From Acidobacteriaceae bacterium (GTDB lineage: Bacteria; Acidobacteriota; Terriglobia; Terriglobales; Acidobacteriaceae), in NCBI GenBank assembly GCA_003165095.1, contig PLSH01000306.1:9311-14904 (forward strand): a stretch of 5,594 nucleotides of DNA, given 5' to 3'. The first letter of the stretch is position 1. Each line of letters begins with the position of its first letter. The notes beneath the pieces were generated by a model, which saw nothing but the letters and a program-made list of their open reading frames with translations, made no database searches and was not told the DNA's origin. A program made the translations under genes and the position numbers. Below, piece after piece: positions 1 to 5,594 of the stretch.

Positions 1-1308
1 CCCAAGAACATCATCATGATCGGCCCCACGGGCGTGGGTAAAACCGAGATCGCGCGCCGCCTGGCCAAGCTCACCAATTCGCCGTTTCTCAAGGTTGAAG
101 CCTCAAAGTTTACTGAAGTCGGCTACGTGGGCCGCGATGTCGAGTCTATGATTCGCGACCTGGTGGAAATCTCCATCGACATGGTGCGCGAAGAGCGGCT
201 CGAAGAGGTGGAGGACAAGGCGGAGATGAATGCCGAGGAGCGCCTGCTCGACGTGTTGCTGCCTCCGCCGCCCGCCACGCCCGCGCAGGAAGGCCAGCTC
301 TCGCTGCCCGGCACGGAGAGCTATCAGCGCTCCCGCGAGAAGCTCCGCCAGCAGTTCCGCGAGGGCAAGCTGGACGAGCGCCAGGTGGAGCTCGACGTGC
401 GCGAGCGCGGGACTCCGCAGTTCGGCATCATCTCCAACCAGAGCCTCGAAGACATGGAGATGAACCTCAAGGACATGCTGCCCAACATCTTCGGCGGCGG
501 CTCAAAGAAACGCAAAATGAAGGTCGCCGACGCCTTCGACTACCTGGTGCAGGAAGAGGAAGGCCGGCTCATCGACATGGACGCGGTGAACCGTGCGGCT
601 GTCGAGCGCGTCGAGTCCAACGGTATTGTCTTTTTAGATGAAATCGACAAGATCGCCGGACGCGAGGGCGGTCACGGCCCTGACGTTTCGCGCGAAGGAG
701 TGCAGCGCGACATTTTGCCCATCGTGGAAGGAACCACGGTGAACACGCGCTACGGCATGGTCCGCACCGACCACATTCTCTTCATCGCCGCCGGCGCGTT
801 CCACGTCTCCAAGCCGAGCGACTTGATCCCCGAATTGCAGGGCCGCTTTCCTATTCGCGTTGAATTGCAATCGCTCACCGTCGACGATTTTCTGCGCATC
901 CTCACCGAGCCCAAGTCCTCGCTGACCAAGCAGTACTCGGCGCTGCTTGAGACTGAGGGCGTGCGGCTGGAGTTTGCTCCTGAGGCGCTGCGCGAGATGG
1001 CCGAGTTCGCCTTCAAGGTAAACGAGACCACTGAAAACATCGGCGCGCGCCGCCTGCACACCATCATGGAGCGCGTGCTTGAAGACGTGAGCTTCCTGGC
1101 TCCCGACGTGGCCCGCCGCGCGCCCGACGATGAAGCGGCCGCCGCGCTTTCCGAGGCCATCAAGAGAGAATCCTCCACGCCGCTCCCCTACGAGGAACGC
1201 ATGACCGCATCAGGCCCGGAGAAGCTGTTTCTCATCGACGCTGAATATGTAAGGCAGATGGTAGCGTCCATCGTGAAAGACCACGACCTGAGCCGGTACA
1301 TTTTGTAA
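1..1308 (+). CDS. hslU: ATP-dependent protease ATPase subunit HslU (ClpY), 5'-truncated by window edge
   Basis: AAA+ unfoldase of the cytoplasmic HslUV (ClpYQ) protease, which uses ATP to unfold substrates and feed them to the HslV peptidase. The reading frame is open from base 1, so the true start lies outside; by comparison with E. coli HslU about 50 N-terminal residues are missing. Counting from the first visible codon, Walker A GPTGVGKT is at 8-15, the substrate-gripping pore motif GYVG at 41-44, the charged I domain follows to about 200, Walker B IVFLDE is at 209-214, the [10 protein letters not shown] arginine-finger region is near 280-289, and the sensor-2 motif GARRLH is at 348-353. 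The protein ends in SRYIL, the C-terminal tail that docks into HslV. hslV is expected upstream but not visible. An unusual feature is a segment of about 33 extra residues, roughly 369-408, between the sensor-2 helix and the final helix, compared with E. coli and Bacillus homologues as I remember them. Identification is very secure. Confidence 0.97.
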   Translation, partial: PKNIIMIGPTGVGKTEIARRLAKLTNSPFLKVEASKFTEVGYVGRDVESMIRDLVEISIDMVREERLEEVEDKAEMNAEERLLDVLLPPPPATPAQEGQLSLPGTESYQRSREKLRQQFREGKLDERQVELDVRERGTPQFGIISNQSLEDMEMNLKDMLPNIFGGGSKKRKMKVADAFDYLVQEEEGRLIDMDAVNRAAVERVESNGIVFLDEIDKIAGREGGHGPDVSREGVQRDILPIVEGTTVNTRYGMVRTDHILFIAAGAFHVSKPSDLIPELQGRFPIRVELQSLTVDDFLRILTEPKSSLTKQYSALLETEGVRLEFAPEALREMAEFAFKVNETTENIGARRLHTIMERVLEDVSFLAPDVARRAPDDEAAAALSEAIKRESSTPLPYEERMTASGPEKLFLIDAEYVRQMVASIVKDHDLSRYIL

Positions 1309-1337
1309 AATGGCGAGCGGCAGAAAAGGGGCCGAGT

Positions 1338-2495
1338 ATGGACGCATTCAGCCGGCGGGATGTGACGCTTGGCGCGATGCTCGGTGGAGCTTCGCTGCTG
1401 ATGGGTTCGGCAGTTTCGCCGGCGCAGCCCGGTAAGCACGGCGGCCTGTTGGATGCGCGGTCACTGGGCGCGGCTGGCGACGGCAAAACAGATGACACAG
1501 CGGCCCTGCAAAAGGCGCTGGATGCCGCGGCGAAGTCGAGCGGCTGCGTTTTTATTCCTCCCGGCACCTATCGGACGCACGAACTGCACGTGCGCCCAGG
1601 TACGGCGCTGGTCGGCATTCCCGCGTGGAATTATTCGCATGGCGGCGGGAGCGTGCTCAAGCTGGCCGGCGCCCAATCCTCCTGCCTTCTGAACCTGACC
1701 GATGCGCGTGGCGCAACCATTGACGGCCTTGCGCTGGAGGGCGGTTCTCTCGGTTCCGGCATCCACGGCATTCTGACGAACCGCACCAAATACGGAGAGC
1801 ATGAAGACGGCTTCCGCATCGAGCGGTGTCGTGTGGCGAGCTTCAGCGGCGACGGCGCGCATTTGGACTGTGTGTGGTGCTTCAGCGTCCGTCACTGCCA
1901 GTTCGCATATAACCGCGGCGACGGCATGAACATGCGCGGCTGGGACGGGTTCATTCTCGACAATTGGTTTTCAGGCAACCAAGGCGCGGGCTTCGCCGCG
2001 CGGCACGAGAACGCGTCGATGACCTTTACTGCAAACCGCATCGAATGGAACGGCGCGGAGAACTTTGTGATAGCGGGAGGCGACGGCTACCAGATCACCG
2101 GAAACTTCTTTGACCGCGCGGGTACGTGCGGCATAGCGCTGCGCAGAGGCAATAACGGCCGCGGTCCCACGCAGGTAACCATCACCGGCAACTTTATCAA
2201 GCGCAGCGGCAAGTTAGCCGATGCTGAGAGTCATGACTCCGCGCAGATTTTCATCGAAGGCGCGACCGGCGTAACGTGCACGGGCAACACGATCTGGTCC
2301 GGTCGCGATGATGGCGGCGAGGGCAAGTGGACGCCGTCCTATGGAATCGTCTACCAGGGCTTGGAGAACTGCGTGATTCGCAACAACGTGTTGCACGACG
2401 GGGCGCTGCGTCAATTGCTTGTGGACCTGGGTGGTCACGGTGAGGGCGTTTCGGTAGGAGAGAATCCGGGCAGGCTGTTCGTTGTGCCGCGATAA
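1338..2495 (+). CDS. Tat-exported right-handed beta-helix protein, pectate lyase superfamily type
   Basis: Predicted 385-residue exported protein. The N-terminus carries a twin-arginine signal (SRRDVTL, residues 5-11) and a hydrophobic stretch to about residue 24, with plausible cleavage after A29 (SPA/Q), so it probably folds in the cytoplasm and goes to the periplasm or outside. Residues about 36-80 match the start of the pectate lyase 3 superfamily fold: DARSLGAAGDGKTDDTAALQ followed by a GCVFIPPGTY strand. The rest is a run of short beta-helix coils with repeated N-x-F/I and GN-type turns, such as ITGNFFDRAG, ITGNFIKRSG and CTGNTIW. This fold is common in polysaccharide lyases, GH28 and GH55 enzymes and epimerases; I see no catalytic set that fixes the reaction or the substrate. 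The start is supported by AAGGGG at 1326-1331, 6 nt before the ATG. It begins 29 bp after hslU and could be read through from it. A weak AGGC/GCCT stem just after the stop has no T-run, so I do not call a terminator. Confidence 0.82.
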   Translation: MDAFSRRDVTLGAMLGGASLLMGSAVSPAQPGKHGGLLDARSLGAAGDGKTDDTAALQKALDAAAKSSGCVFIPPGTYRTHELHVRPGTALVGIPAWNYSHGGGSVLKLAGAQSSCLLNLTDARGATIDGLALEGGSLGSGIHGILTNRTKYGEHEDGFRIERCRVASFSGDGAHLDCVWCFSVRHCQFAYNRGDGMNMRGWDGFILDNWFSGNQGAGFAARHENASMTFTANRIEWNGAENFVIAGGDGYQITGNFFDRAGTCGIALRRGNNGRGPTQVTITGNFIKRSGKLADAESHDSAQIFIEGATGVTCTGNTIWSGRDDGGEGKWTPSYGIVYQGLENCVIRNNVLHDGALRQLLVDLGGHGEGVSVGENPGRLFVVPR

Positions 2496-2604
2496 ACTAG
2501 GCGCTCGCCTGAGGAACACATGACCGCCTGGAGAGTTGCTCTGAATGGGCAGATTTCAGTTGCGTCGTGTCCGGGCCTCTGCTAAGTTTTTCTTGTACCT
2601 CGGC

Positions 2605-2635
2605 AGTCCGCGCATGGCATGTCAACCAGCGGACT
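2605..2635. repeat. Inverted repeat, 7-bp arms
   Basis: AGTCCGC at 2605-2611 is perfectly complementary to GCGGACT at 2629-2635, with a 17-nt loop. An alternative pairing of GGCAG (2602-2606) with CTGCC (2640-2644) would enclose part of the same stem. There is no T-run on either side. It may be part of a folded leader, or chance in GC-rich DNA. Confidence 0.35.
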
Positions 2636-2642
2636 CTACCTG

Positions 2643-2701
2643 CCTTCCCCGGCTTCTGAGGGATTGCGGATGGGGGCGCTTCAGAAGCACGCCTGGGAAG
2701 G
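2643..2701. repeat. Long interrupted inverted repeat, 7 + 8 bp stem, upstream of the VOC gene
   Basis: CCTTCCC (2643-2649) pairs with GGGAAGG (2695-2701). Inside it GCTTCTGA (2652-2659) pairs with TCAGAAGC (2681-2688), giving 15 Watson-Crick pairs around an asymmetric internal loop and a G-rich apical loop of about 21 nt. It ends about 56 nt before the ribosome binding site of the VOC gene. No T-run follows on either strand, so it is not an intrinsic terminator. It may be a leader structure, a small RNA element or a decayed palindromic repeat; the sequence does not decide. Confidence 0.5.
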
Positions 2702-2770
2702 TGTGCCTGCGCTTCATATCTGCGCCGCTTTTCCTCGACTCCACGCAATCAACCGCCAAGGAGAGAAGTC

Positions 2771-3130
2771 ATGAGTAACCCGGGAAATCACCACAAGATC
2801 AATTACATCGAGTTCCATACCACCGACATCGAGCGGGCCAGGAAGTTCTACGGAACGGTCTTCGGCTGGACCTTCGTGGACTACGGGCCGGAATATGTAA
2901 GCTTCCAGGGCGCGGGCATCGACGGAGGGTTCGTCAAGAGCGCGGCGCATGATCGGCCGGGCAAGTTTGCGCCGCTGGTCGTGCTCTACTCCTCTGATCT
3001 TGCGGCCACAGAGATCGCCGTCAGGCTCGAAGGTGGCGGCGTGGTCGTGCCCACCTTCAAATTTCCCGGCGGCCGCCGCTTCCACTTCTCTGATGGAGTG
3101 GGCAACGTATTGGGCGTCTGGTCGGAGTGA
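2771..3130 (+). CDS. VOC superfamily (glyoxalase/bleomycin-resistance fold) protein
   Basis: A 119-residue soluble protein with the paired beta-alpha-beta-beta-beta layout of the vicinal oxygen chelate fold. The first module begins at about residue 9 with KINYIEFHTTDIERARKFYGTVFGW, split here as INYIEF (10-15), DIERARKFY (19-27) and VFGW (30-33). The second ends with FHFSDGVGNVLGVW (residues 104-117), the usual C-terminal strand-turn-strand with a GN turn. It resembles the small single-domain COG3324-type glyoxalase-like proteins. E14 and H105 are candidate ligands, but Y12 stands where many relatives have His, so a metal site is not assured and no substrate can be named. The start is well supported: AAGGAG at 2758-2763 with a 7-nt spacer. 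It appears to be a single-gene unit, with a structured gap upstream and a strong terminator beginning 27 bp after its stop codon. Confidence 0.85.
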   Translation: MSNPGNHHKINYIEFHTTDIERARKFYGTVFGWTFVDYGPEYVSFQGAGIDGGFVKSAAHDRPGKFAPLVVLYSSDLAATEIAVRLEGGGVVVPTFKFPGGRRFHFSDGVGNVLGVWSE

Positions 3131-3157
3131 GGGCTCAGAGACGAGCCGGTCCGTTTG

Positions 3158-3225
3158 CAGTCCGCGGTTTCCCTAGGTCCCCGAAGATTTGCAGGCGGAA
3201 CCTCGGGAAACCGCAGGCTGTTTTT
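3158..3225 (+). terminator. Strong intrinsic terminator after the VOC gene
   Basis: The left arm at 3158-3173 (CAGTCCGCGGTTTCCC) pairs with the right arm at 3205-3220 (GGGAAACCGCAGGCTG), with one C-A mismatch and one G-T wobble. After a one-base mismatch the stem continues with AGGT (3175-3178) against ACCT (3200-3203), leaving a loop of about 21 nt. Five T residues follow directly at 3221-3225. Orientation matches the VOC gene, whose stop is 27 bp upstream. No matching A-run precedes the left arm, so it should act on plus-strand transcription only. The stem is longer than most bacterial terminators. Confidence 0.85.
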
Positions 3226-3493
3226 CCAATTGAATTGTTAAATTTGCGCAGCCATGCGGCCCCCGGCTTCTTATCCGAGGACCCGGCGAAGTACCATGGT
3301 ATGGAATGCCAGTCACCGCAACAGACAATCGCAGGACGCGCGGTCCAAAACAAAAGGAAAGCTCTGCAATCGCGTTCGCACATCAAAGAGAATCCGCAAG
3401 TATGGGAGTGGTCACCTGGGGATTTGAGCCTGGTCCTCGATTGAGCAGGCTTCGCAGCCTTGATGGCAACGCAGAAACTTCGGTCGCGCGGGC
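3226..3493. other. Non-coding gap between the VOC terminator and the MFS gene
   Basis: No credible gene lies in these 268 bp; the short open frames crossing it lack domain signatures and run through the terminator or into the next gene. Visible small signals are a 10-bp perfect palindrome TACCATGGTA at 3292-3301 and a 5-bp stem with tetraloop at 3447-3460 (AGGCT-TCGC-AGCCT), not followed by a T-run. An AT-rich patch at 3226-3245 includes TTGAAT at 3230-3235 but no convincing -10 at the right distance. The promoter of the permease gene presumably lies here, but I cannot place it. Confidence 0.5.
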
Positions 3494-4753
3494 ATGAACG
3501 CAAACTCCGCCTCGCCCACCATGACAGCTCCTGCTGGCGCTCCTGTGTATAACCGCGTGCGCTGGGTGGTCTGCTTTTTTGCGTTCGCGGCCACCACTTT
3601 CAACTATTTCGACCGCCAGGTTCTGGGCCTGCTGGCTCCGCAACTGCAACAGACGCTGCACTGGTCGGAGTCGCAGTACGGCTTCATCATCACCGGCTTC
3701 ACGGTCGCGTACGCCATCGGCTACGTCACCTTCGGCCGCATTCTCGACGCCATCGGCACCAAGGCCGGGTACGCCTGTGCCTCTCTTCTTTGGGGCATCG
3801 CCAGTTGCATGCACGCGCTGGTCGGCTCGGTGATCGGGTTCGCCGCGGTGCGCTTTCTGCTTGGCCTTGGCGAGTCAGGCAACTCCCCCGCGGCCATCAA
3901 GACCACGGTCGATTACTTTCCGCCCGAACAGCGCGCGCTGGCCATGGGCTGGGTCAACACGGGCATGAATCTTGCCGTGCAGCTTACGCCGCTCTTTATT
4001 CCGGTTATCGTGATCAGGTGGGGATGGCACGCGGCCTTTCTCGCCACCGGCTCGCTTGACCTGGTGTGGGTGGCGGCGTGGCTCGCGTTTCCCTACAATC
4101 GCCTGCGTCCCAAAATCGCTGTGAGCACCGCTCCGCGGGTCCCGTTCCGAGCGCTGCTGGCGCGCCGCGAATGCTGGGGCCCATGCGTTGCCAAGTTTCT
4201 CACTGACCCTATCTGGTGGTTTTATCTCTACTGGCTGCCGAAGTTCTTTGCCGCGCGGTTCGGACTCACCATCTGGCAGATGAGGCTTCCTCTGATCGTC
4301 GTCTATCTCACAGCCAGCGCCGGCAGCGTGGGCGGAGGCCTGCTGGCCGGGGCTCTCATCCGCCGCAGCGGCAGCATCAACTTCGGCCGCAAGATGGCCA
4401 TGTTCCTCTGCGCGCTGTGCGCCCTGCCGGTGGTCTTCGCTTCCGGCGTGCATTGGCTCTGGGCGTCTATTGCCGTGGTTGCCCTGGCCGCGGGCGCACA
4501 CCAGGGCTTCTCCGCCAATCTGTTTGTCACTCCCGCTGACATCTTTGCTCAATCCGAGGTGGGCAGCATGGCTGGACTTGCCGGCACCGCCGGGGCCCTG
4601 GGCGGCGTGATCTTTGCCGCGGCCGCAGGCGAGGTGCTGGAGCACACGCACAACTACGCGCCGCTCTTCGCCGTTGCCGGCACCGTCTACCTGGTCGCCC
4701 TGTTCGCGTTCCATCGCCTCGCGGGACACCTGCCTGATGTTGCGCCCGCATAG
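3494..4753 (+). CDS. MFS transporter, anion:cation symporter (hexuronate/ExuT-like) type
   Basis: A 419-residue inner-membrane permease with about 12 hydrophobic segments in two halves, separated by a basic cytoplasmic loop near residues 200-225 (FPYNRLRPK onward). TM1 ends in FNYFDRQVLG (36-45), the loop after TM2 has the MFS motif-A-like GRILDAIGTKAGY (81-93), and TM4 contains RFLLGLGESGNSPAA (120-134). D40-R41 and E127 stand where the acidic pair used for proton coupling lies in the related galactonate transporter DgoT. This pattern is typical of the anion:cation symporter branch (ExuT, GarP, DgoT), which takes up hexuronates, aldarates or similar sugar acids; the exact substrate is inferred, not shown. 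The start is uncertain. ATG at 3494 and ATG at 3521 are both in frame, neither has a clear ribosome binding site, and an in-frame TGA at 3461-3463 excludes anything earlier. The later start gives an N-terminus closer to family length. It converges with the hydrolase gene, 22 bp away. Confidence 0.88.
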   Translation: MNANSASPTMTAPAGAPVYNRVRWVVCFFAFAATTFNYFDRQVLGLLAPQLQQTLHWSESQYGFIITGFTVAYAIGYVTFGRILDAIGTKAGYACASLLWGIASCMHALVGSVIGFAAVRFLLGLGESGNSPAAIKTTVDYFPPEQRALAMGWVNTGMNLAVQLTPLFIPVIVIRWGWHAAFLATGSLDLVWVAAWLAFPYNRLRPKIAVSTAPRVPFRALLARRECWGPCVAKFLTDPIWWFYLYWLPKFFAARFGLTIWQMRLPLIVVYLTASAGSVGGGLLAGALIRRSGSINFGRKMAMFLCALCALPVVFASGVHWLWASIAVVALAAGAHQGFSANLFVTPADIFAQSEVGSMAGLAGTAGALGGVIFAAAAGEVLEHTHNYAPLFAVAGTVYLVALFAFHRLAGHLPDVAPA

Positions 4754-4775
4754 AGGATGAAGGAACACCGGGCCT

Positions 4776-5447
4776 TCACGACAAGTGTTTTTTTAGAAAT
4801 TCGAGCGACCGCACGCGCGCTTCCTGCGCCGCCGCGGCGCTATAGCTGGCGCGCGCATCGCAGTTGAAGCCGTGGCCCGCGTCGTACCAGTAAATCTCCA
4901 CCTCGGGATGCGCGGCGTGAACCTTCTCTACCTCCGCGGCGAGAATGTGCGTGTCCTGCTTGCCGAAGTGCAGCATTACAGGGACCTGAGGCTGTTCGCC
5001 GGCATAGTTGCCGATGCGCCCGCCGTAATAGCCCACTGCCACGGCGGGATGAAGCCGTGTTGCGGCCAGCCACGCCAGCGTTCCCCCAAAGCAATACCCG
5101 ATCACGCCCACTTTTTTACCTGCATCGCTCGCCGCAAATTCAATCGCGGCCTGAACGTCGGCAAGCGCCTTATCGATATCGAGCTTCGGAATCAGGCTCA
5201 TCGCTGTCTGCATGTCGGCGCCTTCGTAGCTCAGCTCGATGCCCGGCTCAATGCGATCGAACAGCGCCGGCGCAACGGCCAGGAATCCGTCCCTGGCATA
5301 GCCGTCGGCTACGGAACGAATGTGCGCGTTGACGCCGAAGACCTCCTGCACCACCACCAATGCCGCAATCGGCTCGCCGTCCGGCCGAGCCACATATGCG
5401 CTCAGTTTCTGTCCGTCCAACGCGCGCAACGTTACATATTCGCTCAT
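4776..5447 (-). CDS. Dienelactone hydrolase family protein (alpha/beta hydrolase)
   Basis: A 223-residue cytoplasmic alpha/beta hydrolase close to the usual length of dienelactone hydrolase (carboxymethylenebutenolidase). The family's active site is complete: E35 in VVVQEVFGVN (31-40), nucleophile C119 in GYCFGG (117-122), D165 in FGKQDTHI (161-168) and H192 in DAGHGF (189-194), with R199 a possible counterpart of the substrate-binding arginine. In aromatic degraders this enzyme opens dienelactone to maleylacetate in the chlorocatechol branch, but many family members have other lactone or ester substrates. No ring-cleavage genes are nearby, so I keep the family name only. The start is supported by an AGGAAGGA tract at 5455-5462 with about 7 nt before the ATG. 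Transcription probably starts near 5486 from a promoter overlapped by a palindromic operator, implying control by a dimeric repressor. The last codons contain a run of seven A residues (T-run 4788-4794 on the plus strand). Confidence 0.92.
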   Translation of the reverse strand: MSEYVTLRALDGQKLSAYVARPDGEPIAALVVVQEVFGVNAHIRSVADGYARDGFLAVAPALFDRIEPGIELSYEGADMQTAMSLIPKLDIDKALADVQAAIEFAASDAGKKVGVIGYCFGGTLAWLAATRLHPAVAVGYYGGRIGNYAGEQPQVPVMLHFGKQDTHILAAEVEKVHAAHPEVEIYWYDAGHGFNCDARASYSAAAAQEARVRSLEFLKKHLS

Positions 5448-5473
5448 CTGGAAATCCTTCCTGATCGTCGATT

Positions 5474-5499
5474 CGATACTTGTACCGATACAAGTATCG
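5474..5499. promoter_or_regulatory. 26-bp palindromic operator-like site upstream of the hydrolase gene
   Basis: CGATACTTGTA (5474-5484) and TACAAGTATCG (5489-5499) are perfect 11-bp inverted repeats around a 4-bp spacer, CCGA. The site covers the -10 element and the predicted transcription start of the hydrolase gene, 27 bp from its ATG. Size, symmetry and position fit a site for a dimeric helix-turn-helix repressor, for example of the TetR or MarR families; no regulator gene is in the window, so the family is a guess. No T-run follows on the minus strand, which argues against a terminator or attenuator. Confidence 0.75.
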
Positions 5500-5521
5500 C
5501 CCGGCAGACGACCGGATTCAA
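5493..5521 (-). promoter_or_regulatory. Sigma70-type promoter of the dienelactone hydrolase gene
   Basis: Read on the minus strand, a -35 TTGAAT (5521 down to 5516) and a -10 GATACT (5498 down to 5493) are separated by exactly 17 nt. Each matches the consensus at four of six positions. The predicted start of transcription, about 7 nt downstream, is near 5486, giving a leader of roughly 38 nt that contains the AGGAAGGA ribosome binding site. The -10 lies inside one arm of the palindrome described separately. Confidence 0.6.
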
Positions 5522-5537
5522 CCTGGAGGGTTGGGAA

Positions 5538-5594
5538 TTAAATGGATGGGCATCGTGCGTCAGCGAGCTTCAGTTCACTGTCGGCGGCAGCATC
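5538..5594 (-). other. Unassigned right edge; possible C-terminal end of a minus-strand gene
   Basis: One minus-strand frame is open from the window edge for 18 codons and ends with TAA at 5538-5540 (residues DAAADSELKLADARCPSI). If real, it would be the tail of a gene upstream of the hydrolase in the same direction. The plus strand is also open from ATG codons at 5542 and 5546 to the edge, with a GGAGGG tract at 5525-5530, 11 or 15 nt before them; that would be a divergent gene starting next to the operator. The sequence is too short to choose, and either or neither may be coding. Confidence 0.2.

Larger units (their letters stand above)
2496..2770. other. Non-coding gap / putative leader of the VOC gene
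   Basis: This 275-bp stretch has no convincing gene. Open frames on both strands have unremarkable composition and no recognised motif, and one would overlap the start of the next gene. It holds two consecutive inverted repeats (listed separately) and ends with AAGGAG at 2758-2763, the ribosome binding site of the following gene. I did not find a clear sigma70 promoter. A T-run at 2587-2591 is preceded only by a 5-bp stem with a large loop, too weak to call a terminator for the beta-helix gene. Confidence 0.5.

Noticed and set aside
2499..2510. AGGC-GCTC-GCCT stem just after the beta-helix gene stop
   Set aside because: Four pairs and no T-run; too weak to be a terminator.
3292..3301. Perfect 10-bp palindrome TACCATGGTA in the gap before the permease gene
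   Set aside because: Short, has no promoter elements placed around it and no second copy in the window; chance is a sufficient explanation.
3127..3444. 105-codon open frame downstream of the VOC gene
   Set aside because: It runs straight through the strong terminator hairpin, lacks a ribosome binding site and has no recognisable domain.
3395..3445. tRNA-like T-arm on the minus strand (GGCTCAAATCCCC) and a WGFEPGP-type peptide on the plus strand
   Set aside because: The flanks do not pair into a T-stem, and no acceptor, D or anticodon arm can be drawn. The peptide resembles stray short translations of non-coding DNA rather than a domain.
3875..4768. 297-codon open frame antisense to the permease gene
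   Set aside because: It mirrors the GC-rich codon pattern of the real permease gene, has no domain, and its composition (runs of Gly, Arg, Glu, His) is that of an antisense shadow.
4764..4794. Possible terminator for the permease gene: AACAC (4764-4768) against GTGTT (4785-4789) followed by T residues
   Set aside because: The stem is only five pairs, mostly A-T, with a 16-nt loop. The T-run is also explained by two lysine codons at the end of the minus-strand hydrolase gene.
4787..4795. Seven-A run followed by C near the 3' end of the hydrolase gene (minus strand), resembling a slippery heptamer
   Set aside because: The codon phase is wrong for -1 frameshifting in the zero frame, and the normal frame ends naturally at a TGA within three codons with a family-like C-terminus.

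Overview
The window is about 5.6 kb of GC-rich bacterial chromosome. It holds five protein genes: four on the plus strand (the first cut by the left edge) and one on the minus strand at the right. The HslU sequence style, the twin-arginine-exported beta-helix protein and the mix of carbohydrate and stress genes fit a soil-type bacterium. Acidobacteriota is my best guess, from general resemblance only, with no search behind it. I see no insertion sequence, phage gene, CRISPR array, tRNA or rRNA, and nothing that looks recently transferred.

Left third (1-2495): the 3' nine-tenths of hslU, the ATPase/unfoldase of the HslUV protease, is followed after 29 bp by a Tat-exported right-handed beta-helix protein with a pectate-lyase-superfamily N-terminal motif. 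The short gap and a good ribosome binding site allow co-transcription, although the functions look unrelated.

Middle (2496-3493): a 275-bp non-coding stretch with two consecutive inverted repeats precedes a small VOC/glyoxalase-fold protein (2771-3130). That gene ends at a very strong intrinsic terminator (3158-3225). A further 268 bp without a convincing gene leads to the next gene.

Right half (3494-5594): an MFS permease of the anion:cation symporter (hexuronate/ExuT-like) type converges with a dienelactone hydrolase family gene on the minus strand, with only 22 bp between their stop codons. Upstream of the hydrolase is the most informative regulatory signal in the window. A perfect 11-bp inverted repeat with a 4-bp spacer overlaps the -10 element of a recognisable sigma70-type promoter, which is the layout of a repressor operator. 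The last ~55 bases are open in more than one frame and cannot be assigned.

The exported beta-helix protein and the hexuronate-type permease could both serve polysaccharide or uronate use, but the terminator and gaps show they are not one operon. I found no evidence of a new multi-gene system here. The points most worth following are the hydrolase operator, the structured leader before the VOC gene and the extra segment in the HslU C-terminal domain.
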